64,000 bases of DNA from an uncultured Lachnospiraceae bacterium. Its GTDB lineage: Bacteria; Bacillota; Clostridia; Lachnospirales; Lachnospiraceae. The DNA is taken from the NCBI GenBank assembly GCA_902779575.1, contig CACZBW010000014.1:1-64000 (forward strand). The letters run 5' to 3'. The position numbers were made by a program, and so were the translations under genes. Position 1 is the first letter of the stretch. The number at the start of each line of letters is the position of its first letter. Below the pieces are notes generated by a model. It was not told where the DNA came from and made no database searches. It saw only the letters and a program-made list of their open reading frames with translations. Shown in pieces: positions 1-7,282 of this stretch.

Positions 1-630
1 TTTTATTCCGGCCATATTTATGCCTATAGCGATATAAACAGCTCTTTTTACAATACGTCCCTCGCTGCGGACATGATAATGGATGGCATCCATGAAGACG
101 ACCGCATAAACTTCTTCCAGCGGTCTTTCCTGCCATTCTTTGATCAGTGGAAGGACTTTATCAGTAATACGGCTGATTGTGGTATCGGAAACGTCTATAT
201 CATAGAGCTCGTGCATATGGCTCTCAATATCAGATGTAGTCATGCCCTTGGCATACATGGAAAGGATCTTTTCCTCCATATCCTGGGTTACAGTATTCTG
301 GTATTTTTTTACGACCTGCGGTTCAAATTCACCTTTACGGTCTCTGGGAACATTGATATCCATGTCGCCATAACTGGTATGCATAGTCTTTTTTGAATAC
401 CCATTACGGCTGTTCTCAGTATCTTTGTTCCTGTAATCATACTTGGAATAGCCAAGTTCCTCATCCATTTCGGCATCCAGACTTCCCTCGAGAATGATGG
501 ACATCATATCACGCATGATAGAATTAACATCTGTCCCATTTTTGGGTTGGACATTATTTTCTTTCATGTAGGTGCTCATCATTTCCCTGAGTGCTGCCTT
601 CTGTGGTGAATCTGATTTTCTTTTAGCCAT
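1..630 (-). CDS. IS256-family transposase (partial, runs off window)
   Basis: N-terminal 210 codons of a Mutator/IS256-type DDE transposase; the reading frame is open to the window edge. The start ATG at 630 follows GGAGGTTTTATCT. Recognisable family features are the N-terminal LREMMSTYMKENN helix, the MDEELGYSKYDYRNK block, NVPRDRKGEFEPQVVKKYQ, the helix-turn-helix-like GMTTSDIESHMHELY, and VVFMDAIHYHVR, which carries the first catalytic Asp. The remaining Asp and Glu would lie outside the window, so whether the element is intact cannot be judged. The protein would catalyse cut-and-paste or circle transposition of its own element. Confidence 0.93.
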   Translation of the reverse strand, partial: MAKRKSDSPQKAALREMMSTYMKENNVQPKNGTDVNSIMRDMMSIILEGSLDAEMDEELGYSKYDYRNKDTENSRNGYSKKTMHTSYGDMDINVPRDRKGEFEPQVVKKYQNTVTQDMEEKILSMYAKGMTTSDIESHMHELYDIDVSDTTISRITDKVLPLIKEWQERPLEEVYAVVFMDAIHYHVRSEGRIVKRAVYIAIGINMAGIK

Positions 631-702
631 AGATAAAACCTCCATACTGGTAAGTATATCTTACGTCAGTATAGAGGTTTACACAAACTTTGGGAAAACT
701 CT
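1..702 (-). mobile_element. IS256-type insertion sequence, one end
   Basis: The end of the element nearest the transposase start is seen at about 677-702. Read on the minus strand it begins AGAGTTTTCCCAAAGTTTG, which resembles IS256-family terminal inverted repeats. A target duplication cannot be checked because the other end lies outside the window. Confidence 0.75.
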
Positions 703-713
703 AATAGTCACGA

Positions 714-766
714 AAGTAAAACTGCGCCACAGCCCTGGCAGGCCATCGCGCAGCGATTTTGTTCAA
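714..766 (-). terminator. Hairpin terminator, copy 1 of a 53-nt repeat
   Basis: Long stem-loop read on the minus strand, built from GCTGCGCGA and TGGCGCAG arms and ending in GTTTTAC, about 80 nt after the CPBP protease gene. It matches 2285-2337 at 50 of 53 positions in the same orientation. The inner stem is imperfect here (GGCCAT against ACAGCC), whereas it is perfect in the other copy. Confidence 0.6.
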
Positions 767-844
767 TTCCGATTTGCAGTTCACCCCGTATACGCATCAT
801 CAGCCGTGTTCATCCCGTCCAAAACAAAAATTGATATGAGCGGT

Positions 845-1588
845 CTAACTCATTTGTTTCCAGCAAACAGGAAATGTCTTAACGAGATAAAACAAATATC
901 CTCCCAGCACGACTACGATCACCACAAGATTGATGATTATTTCTGACTGCGGGCTTAAGTTTCCTTCTGCCGCAAACACTTTAAAAGCATTATTTGCTGA
1001 ATGGAATAGAATGCACGGAACCAGTGACTTGCCGTGATAAAAGATCCATACGAGAACAAATCCAACCAGAACTGCGAATACGATCTGAATAAGCGTCAAT
1101 GTCAGGTCCCTGCCGCTTCCATTGAACAGATTCACGATATGGCCAATGCCAAATGTCAGCGAAGAGACAATGATCGCTGACTTCAGGTTATCTTTTTCCA
1201 TTGCCCTGAACAGCAGTCCACGGAAAATAACTTCTTCCAGAAAGCCGACGCAGCACATGCTGATAATATACATAACAGCTTCCGGAAAACCGTATTGCAT
1301 TTTGACTCCGCCCCAGAAGGCTGACGATGCGATGAGAATCAGCGGCAGATAATACAGAAAACGCTTTACCGGAACTGCAGACCTGCAAAAGCCGTATTTC
1401 CTGCCCAGATCATTCTTTCGGATCCAGAAAATAAGAACCAGCGACATCGCTATATGCAGTGCAGCCGTAACAGATTTCATGACACCGGCAGCCTCTGAAA
1501 GCTGGTCCGCAATGCCTGAAAGGACTACATAGACAACGATCCACAGGATCGCAAAGGAGATCTCACTCTTTTGATACAGCTTCGTCAT
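845..1588 (-). CDS. CPBP-family intramembrane metalloprotease
   Basis: A 247-residue polytopic membrane protein of the CPBP/CAAX-protease (Rce1-like) family. The three conserved motifs are visible: EEVIFRG (residues 118-124), the FGIGH histidine at 150, and HSANN at 196-200; these supply the glutamates and histidines of the active site. About seven hydrophobic segments surround them. The start lies inside the 3' end of the upstream TetR gene (26-nt overlap), so the two are translationally coupled. In Firmicutes such proteases often act in bacteriocin self-immunity or peptide maturation, but no substrate is encoded nearby. Confidence 0.88.
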   Translation of the reverse strand: MTKLYQKSEISFAILWIVVYVVLSGIADQLSEAAGVMKSVTAALHIAMSLVLIFWIRKNDLGRKYGFCRSAVPVKRFLYYLPLILIASSAFWGGVKMQYGFPEAVMYIISMCCVGFLEEVIFRGLLFRAMEKDNLKSAIIVSSLTFGIGHIVNLFNGSGRDLTLTLIQIVFAVLVGFVLVWIFYHGKSLVPCILFHSANNAFKVFAAEGNLSPQSEIIINLVVIVVVLGGYLFYLVKTFPVCWKQMS

Positions 1589-2135
1589 TCTGCTTTCTCC
1601 CTCTCTCTATACCTTCCGCAATCATCAGTAATGCTCTTCGAATTGTATCAGGATCATATATCATCCCATTGTTTGCAATCAGACTTGCATAGCCATGAAC
1701 AACAGCCACCAAAGGCTCAAAAAAAGCTGCTGCTTCTTCTGTTGTCAGATCTTCTTCCGTACGGACTGCCGCAAGCACGTCCGCTGCTTCCGGTGCCCGG
1801 ATCAGATCCTCCAGGCTGAGGCCGGAAAAACGGCCGGATTGGAAAAGAAAGCGGAACAGCTGCGGCTCCTCTTCCGCAAAGCGGATATATCTGATTCCTA
1901 TTTCTAAAAGATCTCCAGCTGTAAGTATATATTCGCTGTGGAATGCATCTGCTTTCTGGTAAGTCAGATCCTTCAGGATTTCTGTATCCGGAAACTGATA
2001 CATGATCGGCTGTGTAGAGCACCCCAGGAAAGACGCCAGGTTTCTCACTGTCAGAGCCTCATGTCCCTGTTCCCGAATCAATCGGAAAGCGCCATCTATC
2101 ATGGCTTCTTTTGTCGTTGTTGGTTTCTTTGGCAT
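1563..2135 (-). CDS. TetR/AcrR-family transcriptional regulator
   Basis: About 190 residues. The N-terminal DNA-binding domain has the TetR pattern: TKEAMIDGAFRLIREQG, then LTVRNLASFLGCS as the helix-turn-helix, then IMYQFPDTEIL. The C-terminal part resembles a TetR_C_33/WHG-type ligand domain (YIRFAEEEPQLFRFLF). I chose the ATG at 2135, which follows GAGGGAG by 7 nt; an in-frame TTG at 2150 would overlap that ribosome site. It is the first gene of a two-gene unit with the CPBP protease and probably represses the pair through the palindrome at 2155-2168. Confidence 0.85.
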   Translation of the reverse strand: MPKKPTTTKEAMIDGAFRLIREQGHEALTVRNLASFLGCSTQPIMYQFPDTEILKDLTYQKADAFHSEYILTAGDLLEIGIRYIRFAEEEPQLFRFLFQSGRFSGLSLEDLIRAPEAADVLAAVRTEEDLTTEEAAAFFEPLVAVVHGYASLIANNGMIYDPDTIRRALLMIAEGIERGRKQNDEAVSKE

Positions 2136-2154
2136 GGAAGTCTCCCTCAATACT

Positions 2155-2168
2155 ATAACATATGTTAT
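2155..2168. promoter_or_regulatory. Candidate TetR operator
   Basis: ATAACATATGTTAT is a perfect 14-bp palindrome 20 nt upstream of the TetR start codon, with outer AATA/TATT arms. Its position fits an autoregulatory operator overlapping the promoter; this is inference. Confidence 0.55.
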
Positions 2169-2284
2169 TATATTTTCGACCTGCTCTTATGTCAAGAACA
2201 TCAGCATAGAATCCCTGATCTGCTGCACGATTGTGAGGATGATGCAGCCGAACACGATCATCCTGTATCCCTGATCTGTCAATA

Positions 2285-2337
2285 AAGTAAAACTGCGCCA
2301 CAGCCCTGGCAGGCTGTCGCGCAGCGGTTTTGTTCAA
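2285..2337 (-). terminator. Hairpin terminator, copy 2 of a 53-nt repeat
   Basis: Second copy of the 714-766 element, in the same orientation, about 75 nt downstream of the small membrane-protein gene. Here ACAGCC pairs perfectly with GGCTGT around a CTGGCA loop, with GCGCA arms outside and a T-run on the minus strand. Confidence 0.6.
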
Positions 2338-2411
2338 CTGGAGCAGGTTGTCACAACCTCATCCGGCTGCTCAAGAATCCTCTGACGGATGACAGTATAC
2401 AATAAATCCTT

Positions 2412-2831
2412 TTATGCCCTCTTCGTCCGGTTCGCAGAGGTATTCCTCTTCGTTATACCCCAAAACCCCAACATGCAAACCGGTCCCATGACAGCAGAAA
2501 ACGTCATAAGTCTGCAGGAACTTGTCGTTCTATACTCAACGAGTCTGCCAGACAATCCTCGTGTAACCACCACACGATCCCCTGCCTTCAGTGGTTCCCA
2601 TGTATTATCATGGACGGTGACAGTATGTTCACGTCCATCAAACTCGATCTTCACAACAGCGTAGGCAACAGAACGTCGTTTCGCTGAAGGGTGCCCTGTT
2701 GTTTCCTGCCGGGTGAAAGAGTCTAAGACCTCAACGACCGGCACCTGGTACTGCACACGCAGCAGCAGGAAAAAACCGAACAGGAAGATAAAGAGAAATG
2801 GGATCAAAATGATGAGTGCTTTCTTTATCAT
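2412..2831 (-). CDS. Small membrane protein, DUF3592-like
   Basis: 139 residues from the ATG at 2831 (ribosome site GGTGA upstream); the longer open frame to 2984 has no start signal. There is an N-terminal hydrophobic helix (ALIILIPFLFIFLFGFFLLL) and a shorter hydrophobic stretch near the C-terminus. Between them is a beta-rich segment with VVEVLDSFTRQET and EFDGREHTVTVHDN, followed by a turn like GDRVVVTRG. That topology and the small OB-like central part resemble DUF3592 proteins. The function is unknown. It appears to be a single-gene unit ended by the 2285-2337 hairpin. Confidence 0.55.
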   Translation of the reverse strand: MIKKALIILIPFLFIFLFGFFLLLRVQYQVPVVEVLDSFTRQETTGHPSAKRRSVAYAVVKIEFDGREHTVTVHDNTWEPLKAGDRVVVTRGLSGRLVEYRTTSSCRLMTFSAVMGPVCMLGFWGITKRNTSANRTKRA

Positions 2832-3038
2832 CTCTTCACCAGTCTGCTGATTCTCACAGAAGATACAACTTACAACTGCATATATGATTATCTCACATGT
2901 TCTGCTGTTTCGCAATTTTATCATGTAACTGAAATCTGATGATTTTGTTCTCCTGCATATAATTGATTGCGTGCTTGTCCGCAAAATCTTTGACCGAATT
3001 CAGTGAGGGATAATCCGAGGGTTTGCCTGCAGCTTCCT
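2832..3038. other. Non-coding or decayed stretch
   Basis: No convincing gene. On the minus strand an open stretch reads SVKDFADKHAINYMQENKI, protein-like but without a start, ribosome site or recognisable family. It follows the small frame at 3039-3119 after a frame change. It is probably a remnant of a lost gene. Confidence 0.35.
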
Positions 3039-3119
3039 TCAGATTTCACCTCTTTCCTTTTTCTGCCGTCCCACTCTCTGGTCTTCAACACATCCACCGG
3101 CGCTAAGCTCGTCGGACAT
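3039..3119 (-). CDS. Tiny ORF behind a duplicated upstream element; possible decayed GG-leader peptide
   Basis: 26 codons beginning MSDELSAGGC. The DELSAGG start resembles the end of a double-glycine leader, but the leader is very short, there is no ribosome site, and the rest (QRVGRQKKERGEI) resembles no known core. It is listed because it lies directly behind the 130-nt block shared with the intact GG-peptide gene at 11650-11808. Most likely a degraded paralogue. Confidence 0.2.
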   Translation of the reverse strand: MSDELSAGGCVEDQRVGRQKKERGEI

Positions 3120-3180
3120 GCCTACTGGCTGTTGTTGTGTCGGCTTTTTATTTTATCTGTATAGGTATCAGTGTCTTTCC

Positions 3181-3310
3181 GAATCAAAGTCTGCACTATT
3201 CTGCGCTATATTTTTACATGTATATGCCGCTATTTCATGCGGTATGTTTGCCAACGAGTTTGTTTTTTGTTGACGTGTTCATATACGCAGTTCCAGAAAA
3301 GAATCCACGC
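3181..3310 (-). promoter_or_regulatory. 130-nt upstream element, copy A
   Basis: Aligns end to end, at equal length, with 11831-11960. Read on the minus strand both begin GCGTGGAT and share CGTATAT, ACGTCAACAA, AACAAAC, GTTGGC and AACA, then end CTTTGATTC or CTTTGAATC. Plus-strand GCCAAC and GTTGACG form an inverted repeat around a GTTTGTT centre. It probably contains a promoter and regulator site. Confidence 0.55.
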
Positions 3311-3343
3311 CAGCAAAAATATCTCCTTACTCTCTCTTTACTC

Positions 3344-3370
3344 CAAAAAATAGAGGAGCCGCAGCTCCCC
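3344..3370 (-). terminator. Rho-independent terminator
   Basis: Minus-strand GGAGC and GCTCC arms followed by TATTTTTTGG, located just after the lectin-like gene at 3439-4038. Confidence 0.65.
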
Positions 3371-3438
3371 TGAATTACAAACACACAAATTATCTGGTCT
3401 TAACTATCTTCACTTTGCTCTATCCGGATTTATAACCA

Positions 3439-4038
3439 TTACCTATAGCTAATGCTAAGATTACGGAACAGGCCATCTGTTCCTATATCAACATATAAAC
3501 CGACATTTCCTCTTGCATCCGAACCATGTTTGAATCCATGGACTTCAAGTACTTTAACATCATCAACATAGAAAGTCCCATAATCATCCTCAATGACTGC
3601 TTTAATACGGCTCCATTCATTTAAAGCAATCGTATTCACATTATTTTCATAATCCGTAATACCAAAATGACGAAGATATGCGAAAGTATATCCGGGGTAA
3701 GAGAAGTATTGGCAGCCATGTGCTTTTCTGACGGGATCCGTACAATCTCTGCCATTTGCCGGACGTATATAGAAACTTTCAAATTCTCTGCCATCTTCTG
3801 CTGCTCTGAAGACAATTCCGATAAATCCTCTTGCATAATCAGGTGCATCAGGCAACAGTCCTCCACATACATCGACCTCAATAATACCGTTATGGAAGTC
3901 ACTTCCAACAACAGCTGCGTAAGTGTTGATGTCAGGTTCCAGTGTTCCTGTTTTCCAGACCCGGATCACATTGCTGTCTGTAAAGTCCGCTTCTGTATGC
4001 GGCATGGTTCTGAAATTGTTGGAATTGATTTCAATCAT
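3439..4038 (-). CDS. Concanavalin A/LamG-fold domain protein
   Basis: 199 residues from the ATG at 4038, preceded by AAAAGGAT; the upstream extension to 4239 has no start signal. The whole protein is one beta-sandwich-like domain: NGIIEVDVCGG, ARGFIGIVFRAAEDGREFESFYIRP, then WSRIKAVIEDDYGTFYVDD and NVGLYVDIGTDGLFRNLSIS. This order is typical of concanavalin-A-like (LamG or DUF1080-type) domains that bind or cleave glycans. There is no signal peptide, so it is probably cytoplasmic. No catalytic residues can be assigned. Confidence 0.65.
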   Translation of the reverse strand: MIEINSNNFRTMPHTEADFTDSNVIRVWKTGTLEPDINTYAAVVGSDFHNGIIEVDVCGGLLPDAPDYARGFIGIVFRAAEDGREFESFYIRPANGRDCTDPVRKAHGCQYFSYPGYTFAYLRHFGITDYENNVNTIALNEWSRIKAVIEDDYGTFYVDDVKVLEVHGFKHGSDARGNVGLYVDIGTDGLFRNLSISYR

Positions 4039-4111
4039 TGTAAATATCCTTTTCTTTTCGCTTTTCAGTAATGATGATAGACGTGCAGAATGATAAATTG
4101 CGAATTTGCCG

Positions 4112-4699
4112 CTATAAAAACAGGGCTGCTCCTTTCTCATATACTTTTTGAAGGTTTTTATCCCAGTTCTTCTCCCGATGCTCATTTTCCCTGGATGTAT
4201 TGTCGATAACAATGAATTCCGTTTTTTTGGCACGACCAAAGAGTCTGTCTCCCAGCATGACTTTTTTCATACTGTCCAGAAGGCCGGACTGTTCAAGCTT
4301 TTCTCTGGAGTTACCTGCCGAGCAGAGGATCAGTGCTTTATCCAGCATTTTCATTGTCTTTTCACCGTATGCAAAGCCGTAAGACCATACTCTGTCAAAC
4401 CATCCTACGAGTTTTGCCGGGGCTTCTGTCCAGAATACCGGATAGATAAAGACAATTGCATCTGAAGAATTGATTTTCTTCTGTTCGGCCAAAACATCCC
4501 CGGCAACATCTGGCGAAGTTTTGTAGTACGCATCTCTGAGGTATTCCTCCTCTGTCATATCCGTTTTAAAGTCCATTTTATACAGATCTGACAAGATGTA
4601 TTCATTACCTGAATCTGTCACTCCTTCTATAAAGGTATCACACATAGCCTTCGTAAAAGAATCTTCTGACGGATGGCAATAAACAATAAACACTTTCAT
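4112..4699 (-). CDS. NAD(P)H-dependent flavodoxin-fold oxidoreductase
   Basis: 195 residues from MKVFIVYCHPS (ATG at 4699 behind CGAGGAT). The N-terminal HPSEDSFT flavin-phosphate loop, the central IVFIYPVFWTEAPAKLVGWFDRVW segment of NQO/MdaB/YwrO-type quinone reductases, and AYGE following the W-Y-G motif place it in the Flavodoxin_2 family. It should reduce quinones or nitro/azo compounds with FMN or FAD and NAD(P)H in the cytoplasm. Confidence 0.85.
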   Translation of the reverse strand: MKVFIVYCHPSEDSFTKAMCDTFIEGVTDSGNEYILSDLYKMDFKTDMTEEEYLRDAYYKTSPDVAGDVLAEQKKINSSDAIVFIYPVFWTEAPAKLVGWFDRVWSYGFAYGEKTMKMLDKALILCSAGNSREKLEQSGLLDSMKKVMLGDRLFGRAKKTEFIVIDNTSRENEHREKNWDKNLQKVYEKGAALFL

Positions 4700-4914
4700 T
4701 CCATAGATCCTCGATTCCCATTTTCCGAACGAATTCCATTCCTGCCTGTAACTCCCATTTCGCAAGCGAATGGAACATCCTCAGATGCACGAATAATTAT
4801 AACATAATTGGAATCCCTGTTGAATTCTAAACTGTGTCTGTCATCAATAATCTTACGATTACTCTCGTCTGAAAGCCTTGTACAGTCTGCGGCTTCTGAT
4901 ATATTTTGTCCGGA

Positions 4915-5676
4915 TCAGTGTGTCCGATCTTCCGGGGACACTTCATATGCGGTATATTCGTGATCAAATTCATATCCAAGCTTTTCTGCCAAGCGAACCG
5001 AATTCATATTCTGGGCATCCCAGCTCGGGTATAAACCTTCCTCAAGACAATGTAAAATCAACGCGGCACAGACGATCGTCGCAAGTCCTTTTCTACGTTC
5101 GTCCTCTATCGTATCTACCTCTATCTCAATTCCTTCCTTGTATCTGGTGTAGGAAGATGCCCCCGCTACGATTCGGCCGGATTTCAAAATCACCATGCCT
5201 CTCCCGATCTCCAGATATTTTTCTTTGCTTTCAAAAGAGGAAACAAAATCCCTCGTCACCGGAGACGGCAGACACATGTCATATATTTCCTCATCTATCT
5301 CTTTCAGCTTGTATCCGTCAGGCAGTTTGACCACCATATTCCTCAAACGGTCTTTGTCAAACTGTGTTTCCTTTTTTATGGCGTACCTGTTTACCCTCTT
5401 TGCCATAGGAAAGCACTCCTCGATGCAGGCTTCCCACGCCTTATTCTGAGGTACCATGATAACAAAGCCTTCCGGTTTATTTATCACAAGTTCCCTGTCC
5501 GGTTTTCCCGCATAAAAAGCAAAGCATCCGACATAAGCCATTGCTGACTTTGGATCCATCAGGTCTGTCACAATGACTTTTCCCATTACTTTCTGCAGAC
5601 AGGAATAAATCAGCGTTTCCTGCCAGCCTTCAAAAAGATGTGCTGCTTTTGATGGATCAGTTAATTTATATAGCAT
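4915..5676 (-). CDS. GNAT-family N-acetyltransferase
   Basis: 253 residues. The N-terminal half is a degenerate domain of the GNAT_acetyltran (PF12746) type; the C-terminal half holds the acetyl-CoA fold, with IVAGASSYTRYKEGIEIEV, then DERRKGLATIVCAALILHC as the P-loop (R/Q-x-x-G-x-A variant), then NMNSVRLAEKLGYEF. The acceptor is unknown. It lies 17 nt upstream of nothing else on its strand but 17 nt after the start of the leftward YoaP-type gene's end at 5694, so the two are likely co-transcribed. Confidence 0.8.
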   Translation of the reverse strand: MLYKLTDPSKAAHLFEGWQETLIYSCLQKVMGKVIVTDLMDPKSAMAYVGCFAFYAGKPDRELVINKPEGFVIMVPQNKAWEACIEECFPMAKRVNRYAIKKETQFDKDRLRNMVVKLPDGYKLKEIDEEIYDMCLPSPVTRDFVSSFESKEKYLEIGRGMVILKSGRIVAGASSYTRYKEGIEIEVDTIEDERRKGLATIVCAALILHCLEEGLYPSWDAQNMNSVRLAEKLGYEFDHEYTAYEVSPEDRTH

Positions 5677-5693
5677 CTTTTGATTACTTCTCC

Positions 5694-6443
5694 CTATATA
5701 TCTATAACAAGCTTCAGGAACTTTTTATCGTTCATCTGCTCATTCGTAATGTATCCCCCGTCACGGAAGAGCGCATAGTTCGTGATCGGAGTAGGTGCAT
5801 TCTGCGCTTCTTCTCTGCTATCGATATGTATAGCATGAAACGGAATATTATTCTCTTTTGCCGTCTGCTCCAAAACCGGAACATACTTTGCGTTAAAGGG
5901 ACACTGACTGGTATAATACAGAACATATCCTTTTTCTTCTATATGCGGATGCTTTGCGCATTCCCTGAACCCCGGCCTGTCTGCTTCATCCCCAAAAGGT
6001 AAGTACCACAACTGAATTCCATTATCCGCCTCATCGCACACAGCAAATCCTTTATATTTCAGGAACCTGGGATCGGCAAGAAAAGGTTTCTTCTTAGCAG
6101 CCGCCAGTATACACAGCCCTTTCTTTCCCTTTTCTGTACTATCTTCGATACAGGCATCCAATAATTCCGTTGAGTACCCATGCCCCTTGAAGGAACCGGA
6201 TACCCACAGACAGTCAATATACATATATCCATCTGCATTAATCGGAACCCATGCATACTCAGCCGGAAGATACTCAATAAAGCACTTTCCCCGCTCCACG
6301 CTCTTCAGAAAAACAAGGCCTTCATCAAACCTGTCAGCAAGCCACGCCTTTTTTGATGAAACCTGCGCATCCCTATTGTTTGAAATGGCACAGCAGATGT
6401 GCTCCTTTTCCAGATTATCCTTTGTAACTCTGATGTACTCCAT
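5694..6443 (-). CDS. N-acetyltransferase with YoaP-type C-terminal domain
   Basis: 249 residues with two parts. Residues 1-155 form a GNAT domain, with YMYIDCLWVSGSFKGHGYS at the acetyl-CoA P-loop. The C-terminal part contains GYVLYYTSQCPFNAKYV and a thioredoxin-like HIDSREEAQNAPTPITNYALF strand order typical of the YoaP domain (PF14268). The CPFNAKYV cysteine sits where thioredoxin-fold proteins keep their reactive Cys. It ends 5 nt from the GyrI-like gene and forms an operon with it. Substrate unknown. Confidence 0.82.
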   Translation of the reverse strand: MEYIRVTKDNLEKEHICCAISNNRDAQVSSKKAWLADRFDEGLVFLKSVERGKCFIEYLPAEYAWVPINADGYMYIDCLWVSGSFKGHGYSTELLDACIEDSTEKGKKGLCILAAAKKKPFLADPRFLKYKGFAVCDEADNGIQLWYLPFGDEADRPGFRECAKHPHIEEKGYVLYYTSQCPFNAKYVPVLEQTAKENNIPFHAIHIDSREEAQNAPTPITNYALFRDGGYITNEQMNDKKFLKLVIDI

Positions 6444-6447
6444 ACGA

Positions 6448-7128
6448 TCACCCCTTCACTCTTATTGGATGCCGGATCACAGTCTTCAATTTTTCCGGCG
6501 CAACTTTCCGCGCATCGCTCAGATAAATTTCGTGGTGCATTCTGCGATAGAATCGTCCACTGGACGATTCTATCGCACACTTAGGCGTCTGATCCGTAAT
6601 ATCAGGAACATATCCTTGCTTTTCCAAAAATAAGTGCATTGCTTCTACCGTAGCAGGCTCATCATCATACGATCCGATATGCATGCACTGAACACACAGG
6701 CCTTCATCATAGGAGAAGAACTCCACCTTTGAGAAATCCTGTTTCTTCTTTTTCGCGGCTTCGTTGACCGCCCAATCGAAATCTTCCTTCGTAACAAAAT
6801 CCGGCAGGCGGATGACGGATATCCATTGAAAAGAGTCCTTATCTGCATAATCCACGCCGGCTGTGCCGTACTGCCACCAGAACCCTTCCAAAGGCGGCAC
6901 AACATAATCAAAGTACCCATCGATCTGATGATCCCCCTTCTTGCTCATCTTGATCGTAAAGGCAATCCCATACAGAAGACCTATGGCCTGTTTATATTCG
7001 CCACCTTCATCATTCGGATTCCCGCTGCCGCGTACCGCAATATAATTCATCTTCGGAACATTGACAATAGAGGGCGTGCCCTTCGGCATATAGAATTCTT
7101 TGTATTCTTTCTTATAATCAAACGCCAT
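6448..7128 (-). CDS. GyrI-like small-molecule-binding domain protein with in-frame palindrome
   Basis: 226 residues of the COG4832/GyrI-like (SOUL/BacL-type) family. Conserved blocks are visible: IVNVPKMNYIAVRGSGNPN, VVPPLEGFWW, WISVIRLPDFVTKEDFDWA, VQCMHIGSYDDEP and MHHEIYLSDARK. Members bind small toxic compounds and some hydrolyse them. Oddity: about 14 residues (PKCAIESSSGRFYR) separate DITDQT from RMHHEIYLSD, which are normally adjacent in this family as I know it. They are encoded by a perfect 35-nt palindrome (6543-6577), so the insertion kept the frame. Confidence 0.85.
   Translation of the reverse strand: MAFDYKKEYKEFYMPKGTPSIVNVPKMNYIAVRGSGNPNDEGGEYKQAIGLLYGIAFTIKMSKKGDHQIDGYFDYVVPPLEGFWWQYGTAGVDYADKDSFQWISVIRLPDFVTKEDFDWAVNEAAKKKKQDFSKVEFFSYDEGLCVQCMHIGSYDDEPATVEAMHLFLEKQGYVPDITDQTPKCAIESSSGRFYRRMHHEIYLSDARKVAPEKLKTVIRHPIRVKG
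6543..6577. repeat. 35-nt perfect palindrome inside a coding sequence
   Basis: Two 17-nt arms (TGCGATAGAATCGTCCA and its complement) around a single central base. The core ATCGTCC...GGACGAT recurs at 7176-7194, upstream of the same gene. Confidence 0.85.
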
Positions 7129-7175
7129 ACCCTTTTCTCCACTTCGTTTCGGTCAGTGCTGTTATCTATCTCAAG

Positions 7176-7194
7176 GATCGTCCAGCGGACGATC
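7176..7194. repeat. 19-nt palindrome sharing the ATCGTCC/GGACGAT core
   Basis: GATCGTCC, then AGC, then GGACGATC: perfect 8-nt arms, located between the VOC remnant and the GyrI-like start codon. It is probably a relative of the intragenic palindrome, or an operator. Confidence 0.6.
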
Positions 7195-7195
7195 A

Positions 7196-7273
7196 TCACC
7201 CCTCCGTCAGATCCTTCTCTTTATAAGGTTTATTCCAGGAACCGATCTCAATCAGATTTCCTTCCAAAGCCAT
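7196..7273 (-). pseudogene. C-terminal remnant of a VOC (glyoxalase-like) protein
   Basis: 25 codons containing EGNLIEIGSWNKPY, the typical last strand of VOC-superfamily proteins (DPDGNLIEIGSW), ending in a TGA pair. Everything upstream is missing; the WYL regulator gene ends just before it. Read as a 3' fragment left by a deletion. Confidence 0.5.
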
Positions 7274-7282
7274 CTGATCTCA

